From: Bactericera cockerelli
Lineage: Eukaryota > Arthropoda > Insecta > Hemiptera > Triozidae
Length of the DNA: 64,000 nt
Assembly: GCA_024516035.1 (NCBI GenBank)
Contig: CM044965.1
Location: 27,728,425-27,792,424, forward strand
Direction: 5' to 3'
Shown: positions 1-13,034 of the stretch, piece after piece
Layout: the number at the start of each line of letters is the position of its first letter
How positions within the stretch are numbered: position 1 is the first letter of the stretch
Made by a program: the position numbers and the translations under genes
The notes under the pieces: generated by a model
Databases searched by the model: none
Told to the model about the DNA's origin: nothing
Seen by the model: only the letters and a program-made list of their open reading frames with translations

Positions 1-3000
1 TCCTGTAATAACTCTTGGTACTGTAATAACTCTTGGTCCTGTAATAACTCCTGGTAATGTAATAACTCCTGGTCCTGTAATAACTCCTGGTCCTGTAGTA
101 ACTCCTGGTCTTGTAATAACTCCTGGTCCTGTAATAACTCCTGGTCCTGTAGTAACTCCTGGTCCTGTAGTAACTCCTGGTCCTGTAATAACTCCTGGTA
201 CTGTAATAACTCCTGATCCTGTAATAACTCCTGGTCCTGTAATAACTCCTGGTCCTGTAATAACTCCTGGTCCTGTAATAACTCCTGGTCCTGTAATAAC
301 TCCTGGTCCTGTAATAACTCCTGGTCCTGTAATAACTCCTGGTCCTGTAATAACTCCTGGTCCTGTAATAACTCCTGGTCCTGTAATAACTCCTGGTCCT
401 GTAATAACTCCTGGTCCTGTAATAACTTATGGTCCTGTAATAACTCCTGGTCCTGTAATAACTCGTGGTCCTGTAATAACTCGTGGTCCTGTAATAACTC
501 CTGGTCCTGTTATAAATCCTGGTCCTGTAATAACTCCTGGTTCTATTATAACTCCTGGTTTTGTAATAACTCCTGGTTCTGTAATAACTCTTGGTTCTGT
601 AATAACTCCTGGTCCTGTAATAACTCCTGGTTCTGTAATAACTCCTGGTCCTGTAATAACTCGTAGTCCTGTAATAACTCCTGGTCCTGTAATAACTCTG
701 GTCCTGTAGTAACTCCTGGTCCTGTATAACTCCTGGTTCTGTAATAACTCCTGGTCCTGTAATAACTCCTGGTTCTGTAATAACTCCTGGTCCTGTAATA
801 ACTCTTGGTCCTGTAATAACTCTGGTTTTGTAATAACTCTTGGTACTGTAATAACTCTTGGTCCTGTAATAACTCCTGGTAATGTAATAACTCCTGGTCC
901 TGTAATAACTCCTGGTCCTGTAGTAACTCCTGGTCTTGTAATAACTCCTGGTCCTGTAATAACTCCTGGTCCTGTAGTAACTCCTGGTCCTGTAGTAACT
1001 CCTGGTCCTGTAATAACTCCTGGTCCTGTAGTAACTCCTGGTCCTGTACTAACTCCTGGTACTGTAATAACTCCTGGTCCTGTAGTAACTCCTGGTCTTG
1101 TAGTAACTCCTGGTCCTGTAATAACTCCTGGTCTGTACTAACTCCTGGTCCTGTACTAACTCCTGGTCCTCTAATAACTCCTGGTCTGTAATAACTCCTG
1201 GTCCTGTAGTAACTCTGGTCTTGTAGTAACTCCTGGTCCTGTAATAACTCCTGGTCCTGTAATAACTCCTGGTCCTGTAATAACTCCTGGTCCTGTAATA
1301 ACTCCTGGTCCTGTAATAACTCCTGGTCCTGTACTAACTCCTGGTCCTGTAATAACTCCTGGTCCTGTAATAACTCCTGGTCCTGTACTAACTCCTGGTC
1401 CTGTAATAACTCCTGGTCCTGTAATAACTCCTGGTCCTGTAGTAATTCCTGGTCCTGTAATAACTCCAGGTTCTGTAGTAACTCCTGGTCCTGTAATAAC
1501 TCCTGGTCCTGTAATAACTCCTGGTACTGTAATAACTCCTGATCCTGTAATAACTCCTGGTCCTGTAGTAACTCCTGGTCCTGTAATAACTCCTGGTCCT
1601 GTAATAACTCCTGGTAATGTACTAACTCTGGTCCTGTAATAACTCCTGGTCCTGTAGTAACTCCTGGTCTTGTAATAACTCCTGGTCCTGTAGTAACTCC
1701 TGGTCCTGTAATAACTCCTGGTCCTGTAATATCTTCTGGTCCTGTAGTAACTCCTGGTCCTGTAATAACTCCTGGTCCTGTAGTAACTCCTGGTCCTGTA
1801 ATAACTCCTGGTCCTGTAATAACTCCTGGTCCTGTAGTAACTCCTGGTCTGTAATAACTCCTGGTCTTGTAATAACTCCTGGTCCTGTAGTAACTCCTGG
1901 TCCTGTAATAACTCCTGGTCCTGTAGTAACTCCTGGTCCTGTAATAACTCCTGGTCTTGTAATAACTCCTGGTCCTGTAGTAACTCCTGGTCCTGTAATA
2001 ACTCCTGGTCCTGTAATATCTTCTGGTCCTGTAGTAACTCCTGGTCCTGTAGTAACTCCTGGTCCTGTAATATCTTCTGGTCCTGTAGTAACTCCTGGTC
2101 CTGTAGTAACTCCTGGTCCTGTAATATCTTCTGGTCCTGTAGTAACTCCTGGTCCTGTAATAACTCCTGGTCCTGTAATATCTCCTGGTCCTGTAATAAC
2201 TCCTGGTCCTGTAATAACTCCGGGTCCTGTAATAACTCTGGTTCTGTAATAACTCCTGGTCCTATAATAACTCCTGGTTCTGTAATAACTCCTGGTCCTG
2301 TATACCTCATGTTCCTGTAATAACTCCTGGTCCTTTAATAACTCTTAGTCCTGTAATAACTCCTGGTCCTGTAATAACTCCTGGTACTGTAATAACTCCT
2401 GGTCCTGTAATAAATCTTAGTCCTGTAATAACTCCTAGTCCTGTAATAACTCCTGGTCCTGTAATAACTCTTGGTCCTGTAATAACTCTGGTCCTGTAAT
2501 AACTCTTGGTACTGTAATAACTCCTGGTCCTGTAATAACTCCTGGTACTGTAATAAACTCCTGGTCCTGTAATAACCCCTGGTCCTGTAGTAACTCCTGG
2601 TCTTGTAATAACTCCTGGTCCTGTAATAACTCTTGGTCCTGTAATAACTCTGGTCCTGTAATAACTCTTGGTACTGTAATAACTCCTGGTCCTGTAATAA
2701 CTCCTGGTACTGTAATAACTCCTGGTCCTGTAATAACTCCTGGTCCTGTAGTAACTCCTGGTCTGTAGTAACTCTGGTCCTGTAGTAACTCGTGGTCCTG
2801 TAGTAACTCCTGGTCCTGTAATATCTTCTGGTCCTGTAGTAACTCCTGGTCCTGTCATAACTCCTGGTCCTGTAATATCTCCTGGTCCTGTAATAACTCC
2901 TGGTCCTGTAATAACTCCGGGTCCTGTAGTAACTCCTGGTCCTGTAGTAACTCCTGGTCCTGTAATATCTTCTGGTCCTGTAGTAACTCCTGGTCCTGTA

Positions 3001-4394
3001 ATATCTTCTGGTCCTGTAGTAACTCCTGGTCCTGTAATATCTTTGGTCCTGTAGTAACTCCTGGTCCTGTCATAACTCCTGGTCCTGTAATATCTCCTGG
3101 TCCTGTAATAACTCCTGGTCCTGTAATAACCCCGGGTCCTGTAGTAACTCTGGTCCTGTAGTAACTCCTGGTCCTGTAATATCTTCTGGTCCTGTAGTAA
3201 CTCCTGGTCCTGTAATATCTTCTGGTCCTGTAGTAACTCCTGGTCCTGTAGTAACTCCTGGTCCTGTAATAACTCCTGGTCCTGTAATATCTCCTGGTCC
3301 TGTAATAACTCCTGGTCCTGTAATAACTCCGGGTCCTGTAATAACTCCTGGTTCTGTAATAACTCCTGGTCCTATAATAACTCCTGGTTCTGTAATAACT
3401 CCTGGTCCTGTAATACCTCATGTTCCTGTAATAACTACTGGTCCTTTAATAACTCTTAGTCCTGTAATAACTCCCGGTCCTGTAATAACTCCTGGTACTG
3501 TAATAACTCCTGGTCCTCTAATAACTCTTAGTCCTGTAATAACTCCTAGTCCTGTAATAACTCCTGGTCCTGTAATAACTCTTGGTCCTGTAATAACTTT
3601 GGTCCTGTAATAACTCTTGGTACTGTAATAACTCCTGGTCCTGTAATAACTCCTGGTACTGTAATAACTCCTGGTCCTGTAATAAGTCCTGGTCCTGTAG
3701 TAACTCCTGGTCTTGTAATAACTCCTGGTCCTGTAGTAACTCCTGGTTCTGTAGTAACTCCTGGTCCTGTAATAATTCCTGGTTCTGTAATAACTCCTGG
3801 TCCTGTAATAACTCCGGGTCCTGTAATAACTCCTGGTTCTGTAATAACTCCTGGTCCTGTATAACTCCTGGTCCTGTAGTAACTCCTGGTCCTGTAATAA
3901 TTCCTGGTTCTGTAATAACTCCTGGTCCTGTAATAACTCCGGGTCCTGTAATAACTCCTGGTTCTGTAATAACTCCTGGTCCTGTATAACTCCTGGTCCT
4001 GTAATAACTCCTGGTCCTGTAATAACTCCTGGTCCTGTAATAACTCCTGGTCCTGTAATAACTCCTGGTCCTGTAATAACTCCTGGTCCTGTAATAACTC
4101 CTGGTCCTGTAATAACTCCTGGTCCTGTAATAACTCCTGGTCCTGTAATAACTCCTGGTCCTGTAATAACTCCTGATCCTGTAATAACTCCTGGTCCTGT
4201 AGTAACTCCTGGTCCTGTAATATCTCCTGGTCCTGTAATAACTCCAGGTCCTGTAATAACTCCTGGTGTTGTAATAACTCCTGATCCTGTAATAACTCCA
4301 GGTCCTGTAATAACTCCTGGTCCTGTAATATCTCCTGGTCCTGTAATAACTCCAGGTCCTGTAATAACTCCTGGTCCTGTAATAACTCCTGGTC
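1..4394. repeat. 18-bp minisatellite, left block
   Basis: Tandem array of an 18-bp unit, consensus GGTCCTGTAATAACTCCT, with single-base variants (gtagta, gatcct, atatctt, ggttct) and occasional one-base gaps. It starts before the window. Higher-order structure is visible: the stretch near 18-210 recurs near 838-1,020, and a rare variant (cctcatgttcctg) at about 2,306 recurs at about 3,417, a shift of 1,111 bp. Because 18 is a multiple of 3 and the - strand unit has no stop, all three - frames stay open for hundreds of codons (six-residue repeats such as GVITGP, ELLQDQ, SYYRTR); these are artefacts of periodicity, not genes. Confidence 0.97.
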
Positions 4395-4580
4395 ATTATT
4401 ATTATTATATTATTATTATATAATTCTTTATTAGATACAAAAGGACATTATGTACATATAAATAATAATTTTAACAGTGAAAAATCAAAAAAACAATATA
4501 TACAATAAAAATGAAAAAGAATAGAAAATATTTGAAAACATAAATGTCCTAACTAAAAGCGGGGTTATAACTGTAATTAT
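4395..4580 (-). mobile_element. Retroelement 3'-end fragment inside the minisatellite
   Basis: A 186-bp AT-rich island interrupts the 18-bp array. On the - strand it reads ccccgctttagttaggaca..., then an aataaa-like signal and an (ata)n tail, as expected of a LINE/SINE 3' end. Related copies occur near 9,080-9,110 (+ strand text gatgtccttacaaaagggcggggtta) and at 35,293-35,400 (opposite orientation). The autonomous parent is not identified. Confidence 0.55.
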
Positions 4581-6011
4581 CCTGGTCCTGTAATAACTCC
4601 AGGTCCTGTAATAACTCCTGGTCCTGTAATAACTCCTGATCCTGTAATAACTTCTGGTCCTGTAGTAACTCCTGGTCCTGTAATATCTTCTGGTCCTGTA
4701 ATAACTCCAGGTCCTGTAATAACTCCTGGTCCTGTAATAGCTCCTGATCCTGTAATAACTCCTGATCCTGTAATAACTGCAGGTCCTGTAATAACTCCTG
4801 GTCCTGTAATAACTCCTGGTCCTGTAATAACTCCTGGTCCTGTAATAACTCCTGGTCCTGTAATAACTCCTGGTCCTATAATAACTCCAGGTCCTGTAAT
4901 AACTCCTGGTGTTGTAATAACTCCTGATCCTGTAATAACTCCAGGTCCTGTAATAACTCCTGGTCCTGTAATAATTCCTGGTCCTGTAATAACTCCAGGT
5001 CCTGTAATAACTCCTGGTCCTGTAATAGCTCCTGATCCTGTAATAACTCCTGATCCTGTAATAACTCCAGGTCCTGTAATAACTCCTGGTCCTGTAATAA
5101 CTCCTGGTCCTGTAATAACTCCTGGTCCTGTAATAACTCCTGGTCCTGTAATAACTCCTGGTCCTATAATAACTCCAGGTCCTGTAATAACTCCTGGTGT
5201 TGTAATAACTCCTGATCCTGTAATAACTCCTGGTCCTGTAATAACTCCTGGTCCTGTAATAACTCCTGGTCCTGTAATAACTCCTGGTCCTGTAATAACT
5301 CCTGGTCCTGTAATAACTCCTGGTCCTGTAATAACTCCTGGTCCTGTAATAACTCCTGGTCCTGTAATAACTCCTGGTCCTGTAATAACTCCTGGTCCTG
5401 TAATAACTCCTGGTCCTGTAATAACTCCAGGTCCTGTAATAACTCCTGGTCCTGTAATAACTCCTGGTCCTGTAATAACTCCTGGTCCTGTAATAACTCC
5501 TGGTCCTGTAATAACTCCTGGTCCTATAATAACTCCAGGTCCTGTAATAACTCCTGGTGTTGTAATAACTCCTGATCCTGTAATAACTCCAGGTCCTGTA
5601 ATAACTCCTGGTCCTGTAATAATTCCTGGTCCTGTAATAACTCCAGGTCCTGTAATAACTCCTGGTCCTGTAATAGCTCCTGATCCTGTAATAACTCCTG
5701 ATCCTGTAATAACTCCAGGTCCTGTAATAACTCCTGGTCCTGTAATAACTCCTGGTCCTATAATAACTCCAGGTCCTGTAATAACTCCTGGTGTAATAAT
5801 AACTCCTGATCCTGTAATAACTCCTGGTCCTGTAATAACTCCTGGTCCTGTAATAACTCCTGGTCCTGTAATAACTCCTGGTCCTGTAATAACTCCTGGT
5901 CCTGTAATAACTCCTGGTCCTGTATGTAATAACTCCTGGTCCTGTAGTAACTCCTGGTCCTGTATGTAATAACTCCTGGTCCTGTAATAACTCCTGGTCC
6001 TGTAATAACTG
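4581..6011. repeat. 18-bp minisatellite, right block
   Basis: Continuation of the same 18-bp array after the island. It is more homogeneous than the left block and has its own higher-order repeats: the variant ggtgttgtaataactcctgat occurs at about 4,909, 5,197 and 5,557, separated by 288 and 648 bp, exactly 16 and 36 units. The array ends where gtaataactg runs into tctcgagaccgtacg. The two blocks together hold roughly 320 units. Confidence 0.97.
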
Positions 6012-6235
6012 TCTCGAGACCGTACGCCCCCAGACACCGAAGCAAACCATTTCCTAATCAAGAATCTTGAACATCGCACCCGACCATGTGCGATTAGCAT
6101 TGAACATGGTTTTTACAACAAATTAGTATACTTGTGAAATCAGGGCCGATTTTAATGTGTACGAGTTGTTGATATGAAGTACCTACCTAAGATGTCTATG
6201 TTGTGAAGCAAGATTTTCTTCACAATTGTTTGTGT

Positions 6236-6540
6236 GGGTAGCGCAGCATTACTAAGAGAATCGTTCGAATCAACTGGCGCATTAGAATAGTAGTGCACTC
6301 GTTGCCATGCGGAAGGTCCCGTGTTCGATCCCCCGTGCCGACAAAGATTTGTGTTCTTAATTTGGTTACAATTTATTATTTGTAAGGCACACCTTGCGGT
6401 GCGCTCGTGTTGAGTTGTTGACCATCACCTATGTAAATCGGAAATATTGTGTCACTTCTCACCCATCAGGAGGGAAGGCACACTACGGGATGGGCTGGCT
6501 GCAACACAGACCACAAGCGTCTACACTAGCTCCTGTTTAA
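6236..6540 (+). mobile_element. tRNA-derived SINE, sense copy
   Basis: A tRNA-like head (box-B-like gttcgatcccc at about 6,330) is followed by a tail that ends in ctagctcctgttt. The same family lies antisense at 25,225-25,485 and 55,670-55,985, where the text catgaaacaggagct...gcttgcccatcccgtagtatgc matches the reverse complement of this tail, and sense but truncated at 19,085-19,250. Confidence 0.7.
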
Positions 6541-7031
6541 TTATTATTTAAACACTCTACCGATTCTCACCCTGTATACGATCTTCTCATCCCGTTTGAA
6601 ATTCGGCCTGTATAGGTACAATGCCTGGGGCGTACGTATACTATACTATACCTATACCTAAATTAATAAATATTATAATCAATTAACGAGCCAGAAGCAT
6701 GAGCATGCTGCACGACATTGACCCTTTAATGAGGTCTGTACAGTTTTAGGAGCTCTTTTGGCAACACTTTTAGGTATGAAAAAAGAATCAGTTAAAATAT
6801 AAGTGGAACCGAATTTGTATTAACAATAAAAAGAATTACAATAAAAATATTCCAAACAGCGATGCTACTGAAAATTAGTATAAAGCCATAAAATTTTGTT
6901 TTAAACATAAAATAACGTTCTTAATGTATAATATTTGGCATTGAAAACAAAATGGTGGCTCCTAAATCCCAATGTCATGTTTTGCATTTAAATTTTTTTT
7001 GGGGGGGTACTATAATATGCATTATACTGTA
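6541..7031. other. AT-rich non-coding DNA
   Basis: No coding frame or clear repeat. It holds a short G run (about 7,000) and AT-rich text. Confidence 0.5.
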
Positions 7032-7123
7032 TATGTTAGCGGCAATGTTGATTCTTCAGGCATAGTTGACTCTGCCTAGGCACAGTCAACTTTGCCTGAA
7101 GAATCAACATTGCCGCTAACATA
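7032..7123. repeat. 92-bp near-perfect hairpin
   Basis: Inverted repeat with about 45-nt arms: tatgttagcggcaatgttga... on the left pairs with its complement ending ...tgccgctaacata, with a two-base centre near 7,077 and only a few mismatches. It may be a tiny foldback element or a structured transcript. No target-site duplication was identified. Confidence 0.85.
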
Positions 7124-8059
7124 CATATTTAAGAAAAGTTTATGGAAGGTTATTCAAGCCAAGATTTTAACCCTCCATTCTTTGGAGTCTCACAAACCTT
7201 TAACGTACATTAACCTCACCCGACCTGCGATTAAATCTTGTTAGCCACAGGACTTCGGTAGTCTAACACAAAAGGAACAAGTTTTGTAATAATTTCAATA
7301 TTATTTTGACGAGAACTGTTTATTGATACTAAAGAATACTAATCATAACTAAAATACTAATAAAATAGAAGCGATAAACATGGAATTTGAACTATTTACT
7401 GCCGCGTTCAGATAGCCTGTCGGTAATACCTACCTCATGATTACATTAAAGTGTGATGATATCATACCTCCATAATCAGAAGGGCTGTCCAACAGAAAAA
7501 GCGCGCTAAAGTTTTATAATATGACTACGAAAATTAATAAAAAAATATTAAAATTTTACATGATATTTTCTTTTTTTCTCTTTCTTTTGTTTTTATGGCG
7601 GTCCATATTCCTTATTCCACACTAAGGTACAAAGCCGTGACCCTTAGTATGACTCTAATATTATGTTAGTTAGTAGGTGTTTTGCTTATTAACATCTAGT
7701 TCATTTGAGATAGGGTTCTTTTAGTCCTAACCTCGCTGGACGTTTCTTAACTTCAATGAAGTGGTAAAACTGGTGTATCAACGGCTTAACCACTTGACTA
7801 CCACTGCAAGTTGACCCCTCATGTAAAGACCAGCAAAACAGCCTTTACCATTGATTTGACTGGAGCGCAGTTTGCCCAGTCCTGGTTTTATTAGCCAGCT
7901 TTATTATCAATTCAGAGCCTGGTGACTAACCTACTTGACCCAAGCGGTATCCATGGCAACCTTAGATAAACTAAATTCTTCTAGGTGTAATAATATCCTG
8001 CTATCAGAATCGTAATACCGTCATCTTAATCGTTGGATCATCTACAGTTCTACAGGTGG
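7124..8059. other. Non-coding DNA with 5S-SINE remnants
   Basis: No coding frame. About 7,150-7,270 is a very diverged match to the 5S-derived SINE tail (ccctccatt...ctcacaaacc...cattaacctcaccc). About 7,715-7,785 keeps the reverse complement of a 5S rRNA head (tcctaacctcgctggacg, then cttaacttca). Confidence 0.45.
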
Positions 8060-8180
8060 GTAGTCACGGTGACCAGTGACCAGGAAGATATTTTCTGCTC
8101 CATACTTGGATGTTCGGGGTCCACTCATACTTCGTGAGGAAAAATGAGTAAGTAGCTGCTTTTTCGACGAAAATGGAATT
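8060..8180 (+). mobile_element. SINE fragment (family of 20,240)
   Basis: The text ttggatgttcggggtccact...cgtgaggaaaaatgag matches the middle of the better preserved SINE at 20,240-20,512. The tRNA-like head is lost. Confidence 0.6.
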
Positions 8181-8404
8181 ATTTGACCTTTTGTTTGATA
8201 CTGTATGCACTACAGTTACATGCTATTGACTAGAAGAATTTCTCTCTATCTTAGAAAACAAATATCCTGAAATTCCTATTAAATCATAATCTTCATTGGA
8301 TTAGTAAATCCTCTACTGTTTCTGGTGGTAATCTTTCTTTCTGGACAACTCAACTACCTGCTAACATAATCGGCTTATTAATCAGACATCACCCGATAGA
8401 ATGA

Positions 8405-8735
8405 ATGGTCACCATATTTACCGGTGTGTTATCACCCTCATGCTATCCGGTCTGGACCTCCCCTTAGTACCAACCTGATTTCCTAATCAGTTTTACCGGT
8501 TCAGTTTGAATCAATCACGGAATCAAAACTGATACCGGTCCATGTGGTTACCAACTCACCATATTAACCAGTGTCTTATCACAATCACATCACCCTCAAT
8601 CTATTCGGTCTGGACCTCCCCTTGGTACCAACCTGATTTCCTAATCAGTTTTGCCAGTTCAGTTTGAATCAATCACGGAATCAAAAATGATAACCGGTTA
8701 ACCGGTCCATGTGGTCACCATGATATCCTTATCGA
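8405..8735. repeat. Direct duplication of about 165 bp
   Basis: Two adjacent diverged copies: caccatattta...ggtctggacctcccctt...accaacctgatttcctaatc...ggtccatgtggt occurs at about 8,409-8,553 and again at about 8,567-8,735. Short ccggt motifs are scattered through it. No coding frame. Confidence 0.75.
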
Positions 8736-10705
8736 TTCACCCGGTTGAGTCACCAGATTCACCGGTGTAACACCTCCCTCTGGACATGATCACTTGATAA
8801 TCGGTACCCCGAGTTAAGTCACCATCACCAGATCATCAGACGGGTGGACTTCAATTGCTCCTTTTTCACACTATTTGCCCTGATTTTGAATTTGGTGTCT
8901 TAAGGGTATAGTAGTGCTTTATTTAGACTGTCAGCTCGAGACAGGGAGTCCCATTATGCTAATAGTTTAGGGTACACGCTAATTGCTTCTCTTTTCTCTT
9001 GCTAAGAAAAAGATGCATGTGAATTGCTCCGATTTCAAAATAAAATGAAACCCCTTTACCAGAAAATACATGGATAAAATATATAGGTACAGATGTCCTT
9101 ACAAAAGGGCGGGGTTATTACCTTTGCAAAATTCAGTCTTCCTGTCCTTAAAAAAATTGTAGCAGCAATTCACCATCGGAGCAAGTGGATGCTATCTTGA
9201 TGACCCTAAAAAAATAGAGGAGCAATACACCATCAGAGCAATTGGATATTGTCCTATCGGACATTACGACACCAGAGTTGACCAGGTTTTAGAGGTGTGA
9301 GTTAAGAGACTCTATGCAATGTGACTGGCTTAGTACAATTTTATTATTCATTGTTGATAAGTAGTGTTTTATGAACCATCAGAGAGGAATAGCGCATTTA
9401 ACAGTTGATCCCGTCAGGACAAGGCGTTCAGATAGCTGCTAATTCAGCTTTGTTTATCCCGAGCAATAATCAGTTATCAGTTTAGTGTACCCGGCGAGCT
9501 TGGCGCGAATGGTGGGTTCTTAAACTTTCGAACTTCTGTTTTTAAATTTTGTTTAAATTACCAATACGAATTTGTGTTCGTACTTTTTTTTTAATTTTAA
9601 AAATAGGTTTGGTGTTTTATGAGCAGTTTTGACTAATAATGAAATTGGCTATTTCGACTAGTAGTTGAATTGGAAATTTTCAGAGTATTAATCTTATTGG
9701 TGTAAAACGGCCCCGGTAAAAAATTCAAGGCAGCACTATGTTTAGTACTGCACAATACTATTGTCATTATAGCAGGCAATATAGTTATGTGCTAAAATAA
9801 AATAAAATGTCATTAAGCTCACATGTGAGAACTAGAACTCTGCCACTTTAGAAAAAGCCAATAGTTTTTTTTTTTTTTTTTTTTTTTTTTTAATGTTACG
9901 TTAAGCAAGTTTTAATGTAACTAAGTATTCTGTAATTGAATGAAAAATAAGATAAAACCTATAATTAATAGTTACACCTTATTCGGTGTACCTATATTTG
10001 ATAGGTGTTGTACCTATATCATAATAGGTACACCTTATTTGAAACGAGATACCTATTGTAAGGAATGGTTGAATAGCACCAATACCTATTTTCGCTGTTT
10101 GAAAAACTCGTAAATTTGGGCTAGATTGTAAGAAACGGTTTTTTTTTACGTAATAGATATACGTACATTTTAGCCACCAAATTAATACCATTCAGAAAAA
10201 TAACTCGGAGAATTTGAAATTTAAATATCAATTTACCTATTTTATTTTTTATACATCCATTCTAGGATATTTAGAGAATTTGTTTGATTTGGACTTATTG
10301 GAGGACATGGCGTGAACCCCACAAGTTGATTCTGTTTGAAATCGCAGCTCTTTTTGAAAGCCATTTGGTAAGTACTTTAAAAAGTAGTATAATATGTTTA
10401 GAATTACGTTTGAATAGTGTGAATTATTAAGTATTGAGCCTCTTTATCTATTTTTTTATTTTTTGGGTACCTTCTGTAAGCTTCCTTTAATTTTCTTAAT
10501 TATTTCTATTATTTTTTTACAATGAATAATAAAAATTTCGTAGAGGTGGACGATCCCATAGCCAAGATGGAAACATCTGCAATCAGCCTTCATAGGTCAA
10601 AAGTCTCATGGCGACGATTCCTGGGAGCACAGTTCACAATGTGCAAAAGCGGCCGTTTTGAACCATTCCAAAACCCCAAAAGTGTATTCTCATCAGATTA
10701 ATGAT
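8736..10705. other. AT-rich non-coding DNA
   Basis: No supported gene. It includes a copy of the ggacat...gggcggggtta retroelement end near 9,080-9,110, a long poly-T run at about 9,866-9,891, and a short imperfect inverted repeat around the ggtgtacctat motifs at 9,975-10,035. Confidence 0.5.
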
Positions 10706-11053
10706 GGGAATCAAGGCTTGTTGGATGTGATCACATCTTGTTGGATATGATTAAGGCCTGTTGGATCTGATCAAGTCTTGTTGGGTGTGATCATGGCTTG
10801 TTGGATGAGATCAAGTCTTGTTGGATGAGATCAAGTCTTGTTGGATATGATCAAGTCTTGTTGGATATGATCAAGTCTTGTTGGATGTGATCAAGTCTTC
10901 TTGGATGAGATCAAGTCTTGTTGGATGTGATCAAGTCTTGTTAGATGTGATCAAGTCTTGTTGGATGTGATCAAGTCTTGTTGGATGTGATCAAGTCTTG
11001 TTTTATGTGATCAAGTCTTGTTGGATATGAAAAAGTCTTGTTGGATATGATAA
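10706..11053. repeat. 20-bp minisatellite
   Basis: About 17 tandem copies of a 20-bp unit, consensus TGATCAAGTCTTGTTGGATG, strictly 20 bp throughout. The first three units are the most diverged. Nearly every unit carries the palindrome TGATCA. No coding frame crosses it. Confidence 0.95.
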
Positions 11054-11159
11054 AATTTCTAATAAGACTGCTTTCCATTTTTGCTATCATGTTTCGAAAT
11101 TCCACAAGGGTACCGCATCATCTTATCTGAACTCACACTGCTCCTAATTTTCTTCCACC

Positions 11160-11450
11160 ATTCTAGCTAGATAAAAAAATGTGGCTATATCTACTTGAAA
11201 CTTGGCGTAATATGGGTATTTTCAGATTTACCCATAGCTTTTTACCCTTATAATAAATTATTCATCCACCCACAGCTATTTACCAAGGTAAATTTTCTCT
11301 AGCCCAGATAGGTACCTACATAGATAAAAAAAAGTGCACATATCTACTAGAAATTTGATCATATTACTATAGATATTCTCAGATTTACCCCTACAATTAT
11401 TCTCAAATTTACCCATATAATTATTCTTAGATGCACGCATAACTATTTAC
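11160..11450. repeat. Imperfect direct duplication
   Basis: Two related segments (agataaaaaaatgtggctat... at about 11,170 and agataaaaaaaagtgcacat... at about 11,322), each followed by a run of cagatttaccc motifs. Non-coding. Confidence 0.55.
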
Positions 11451-11453
11451 CAA

Positions 11454-13030
11454 AGTAGAGATAGATATCCTATACCAGGTGTCTATATTAGAATTCGATA
11501 ACTATTTAGCATCCATGTTACGTAGCTCCAGGTGACATATTCTCTTTGACTTTCTACTCAACACTAGCAACCATTTCCGCTCATGATGGAATGTATGGGT
11601 GGTCTACCCCAAATATTTTCAGGTACACTAGTTTATAGTGGTACCTCTATTACTATTATGTAATCTCGTAATTCGACACTAATGGTGATACTTTAGAAAG
11701 TATCACCATCAGTATCGAGTTTGCTATAGTTTGCTTGGCTCTCCATTATTTGAGAAAAAGATAAACACTTGTCTTCACTCGACAGAAATTTGAAATATGA
11801 ACAATTATATTAATTTATTAGGGAAACAACTATAAAAGTTCACAGAGTCGACATGTTTCGCCTACTCCTGTAGGCATTTTCAAGATAACTGAAAAACTGA
11901 ATTTGAAAAAATCCATTATTTGATGAAGGTTTTTCAGACTTTGTTCAACCCAACTCCTAACAAAACGTCTGGAAAATGTCAATGTCTGGAAAAGAAAACA
12001 ATCCACTCCACGAAAGCTCATGTTATTTTTCCTATGGTGATTTCATCACCGAGTGACACAGATTTCTGCATGGACCAATGAGTGCGAAACAATTCTATGA
12101 AATTGCAGTCATATTAAATAATAACGATAATAATACTAAAACAATCAAAACGTCATATTTTTTTCCACATGAAAATTGCAGTAGGATTTGATGTTGTAAA
12201 ATTAGATCTTATTTATAGGTAAATACCTACTAGGTATTTACTGTCCAAATATGTAGCATTAAATTTACAAGTCCGTATAATCCAGCAGTTGTTTGGGTGT
12301 TATGACCTAGTATGTCAAATTCACATTAACTGTTTTTGTTACTTTTTAACATGTTGAAAAGTCGTTTTGATTTTTTTTTAAATACATAATAATATTATGT
12401 TTTTTTTTCACATTTGAGCATAATTTTCATCGAATATTTTTCTTGTATCGTACATAAAATAGATGACAGTTAAAATACTTTCTGTATCGTACATTGTAGA
12501 AGCCAGTTCACACACTCGTAAATTGTATAAAAAAAACCTACATAACACTAAAACAATCAGAATGATTTGATAAAGGAAACACACAAATTTTAGGTCTAAT
12601 AAAAATATTTGGAATCACAGAAGATAATTGTGAAAAAAAATCCAGAAATGATTTCATTCTATTGTTGATAATATTGAATAATTTTTTTTTTTTTTTTATA
12701 TGATTAAATGATTGGAAGGAAGTGATCAATTGAAGATAATTGAAATACTCGTATATAAAAATATGTATTTACGCGTCCTGACATGACCATGCAGTTGAAA
12801 GCGACGTTATACCTAAATTGGAAAAATATATAATTTTTTAGTATAAAGATAACAAACAATAACATATTAAATTCGCATTATCATAAACCCATTTTTTTCC
12901 TTGATAACAAATTTCTAATTGTTCCCTTAATTCTTTTTTTCTGACGGCTCATTCATAATGATATGTCAAGACCATTTGTCACCCAAAAGAATACATTTTT
13001 GTAACCTAACGTGATTTTTTCTTTATACAG
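11454..13030. other. Non-coding AT-rich DNA
   Basis: No supported gene. About 11,850-11,890 holds gacatgtttcgcctactcct, a motif typical of dispersed repeats. About 12,785-12,815 holds the gcagttgaaagcgacgtta motif that also ends the 5S-derived SINE, in opposite orientation. Several poly-T and poly-A runs are present. Confidence 0.45.
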
Positions 13031-13034
13031 TATA

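Noticed and set aside
1171..6100. Long - strand frames (hundreds of codons) with six-residue repeats
   Set aside because: They follow directly from an 18-bp repeat with no stop in any - frame; all three frames are open, there is no non-repeat coding flank, and indels switch frames freely.
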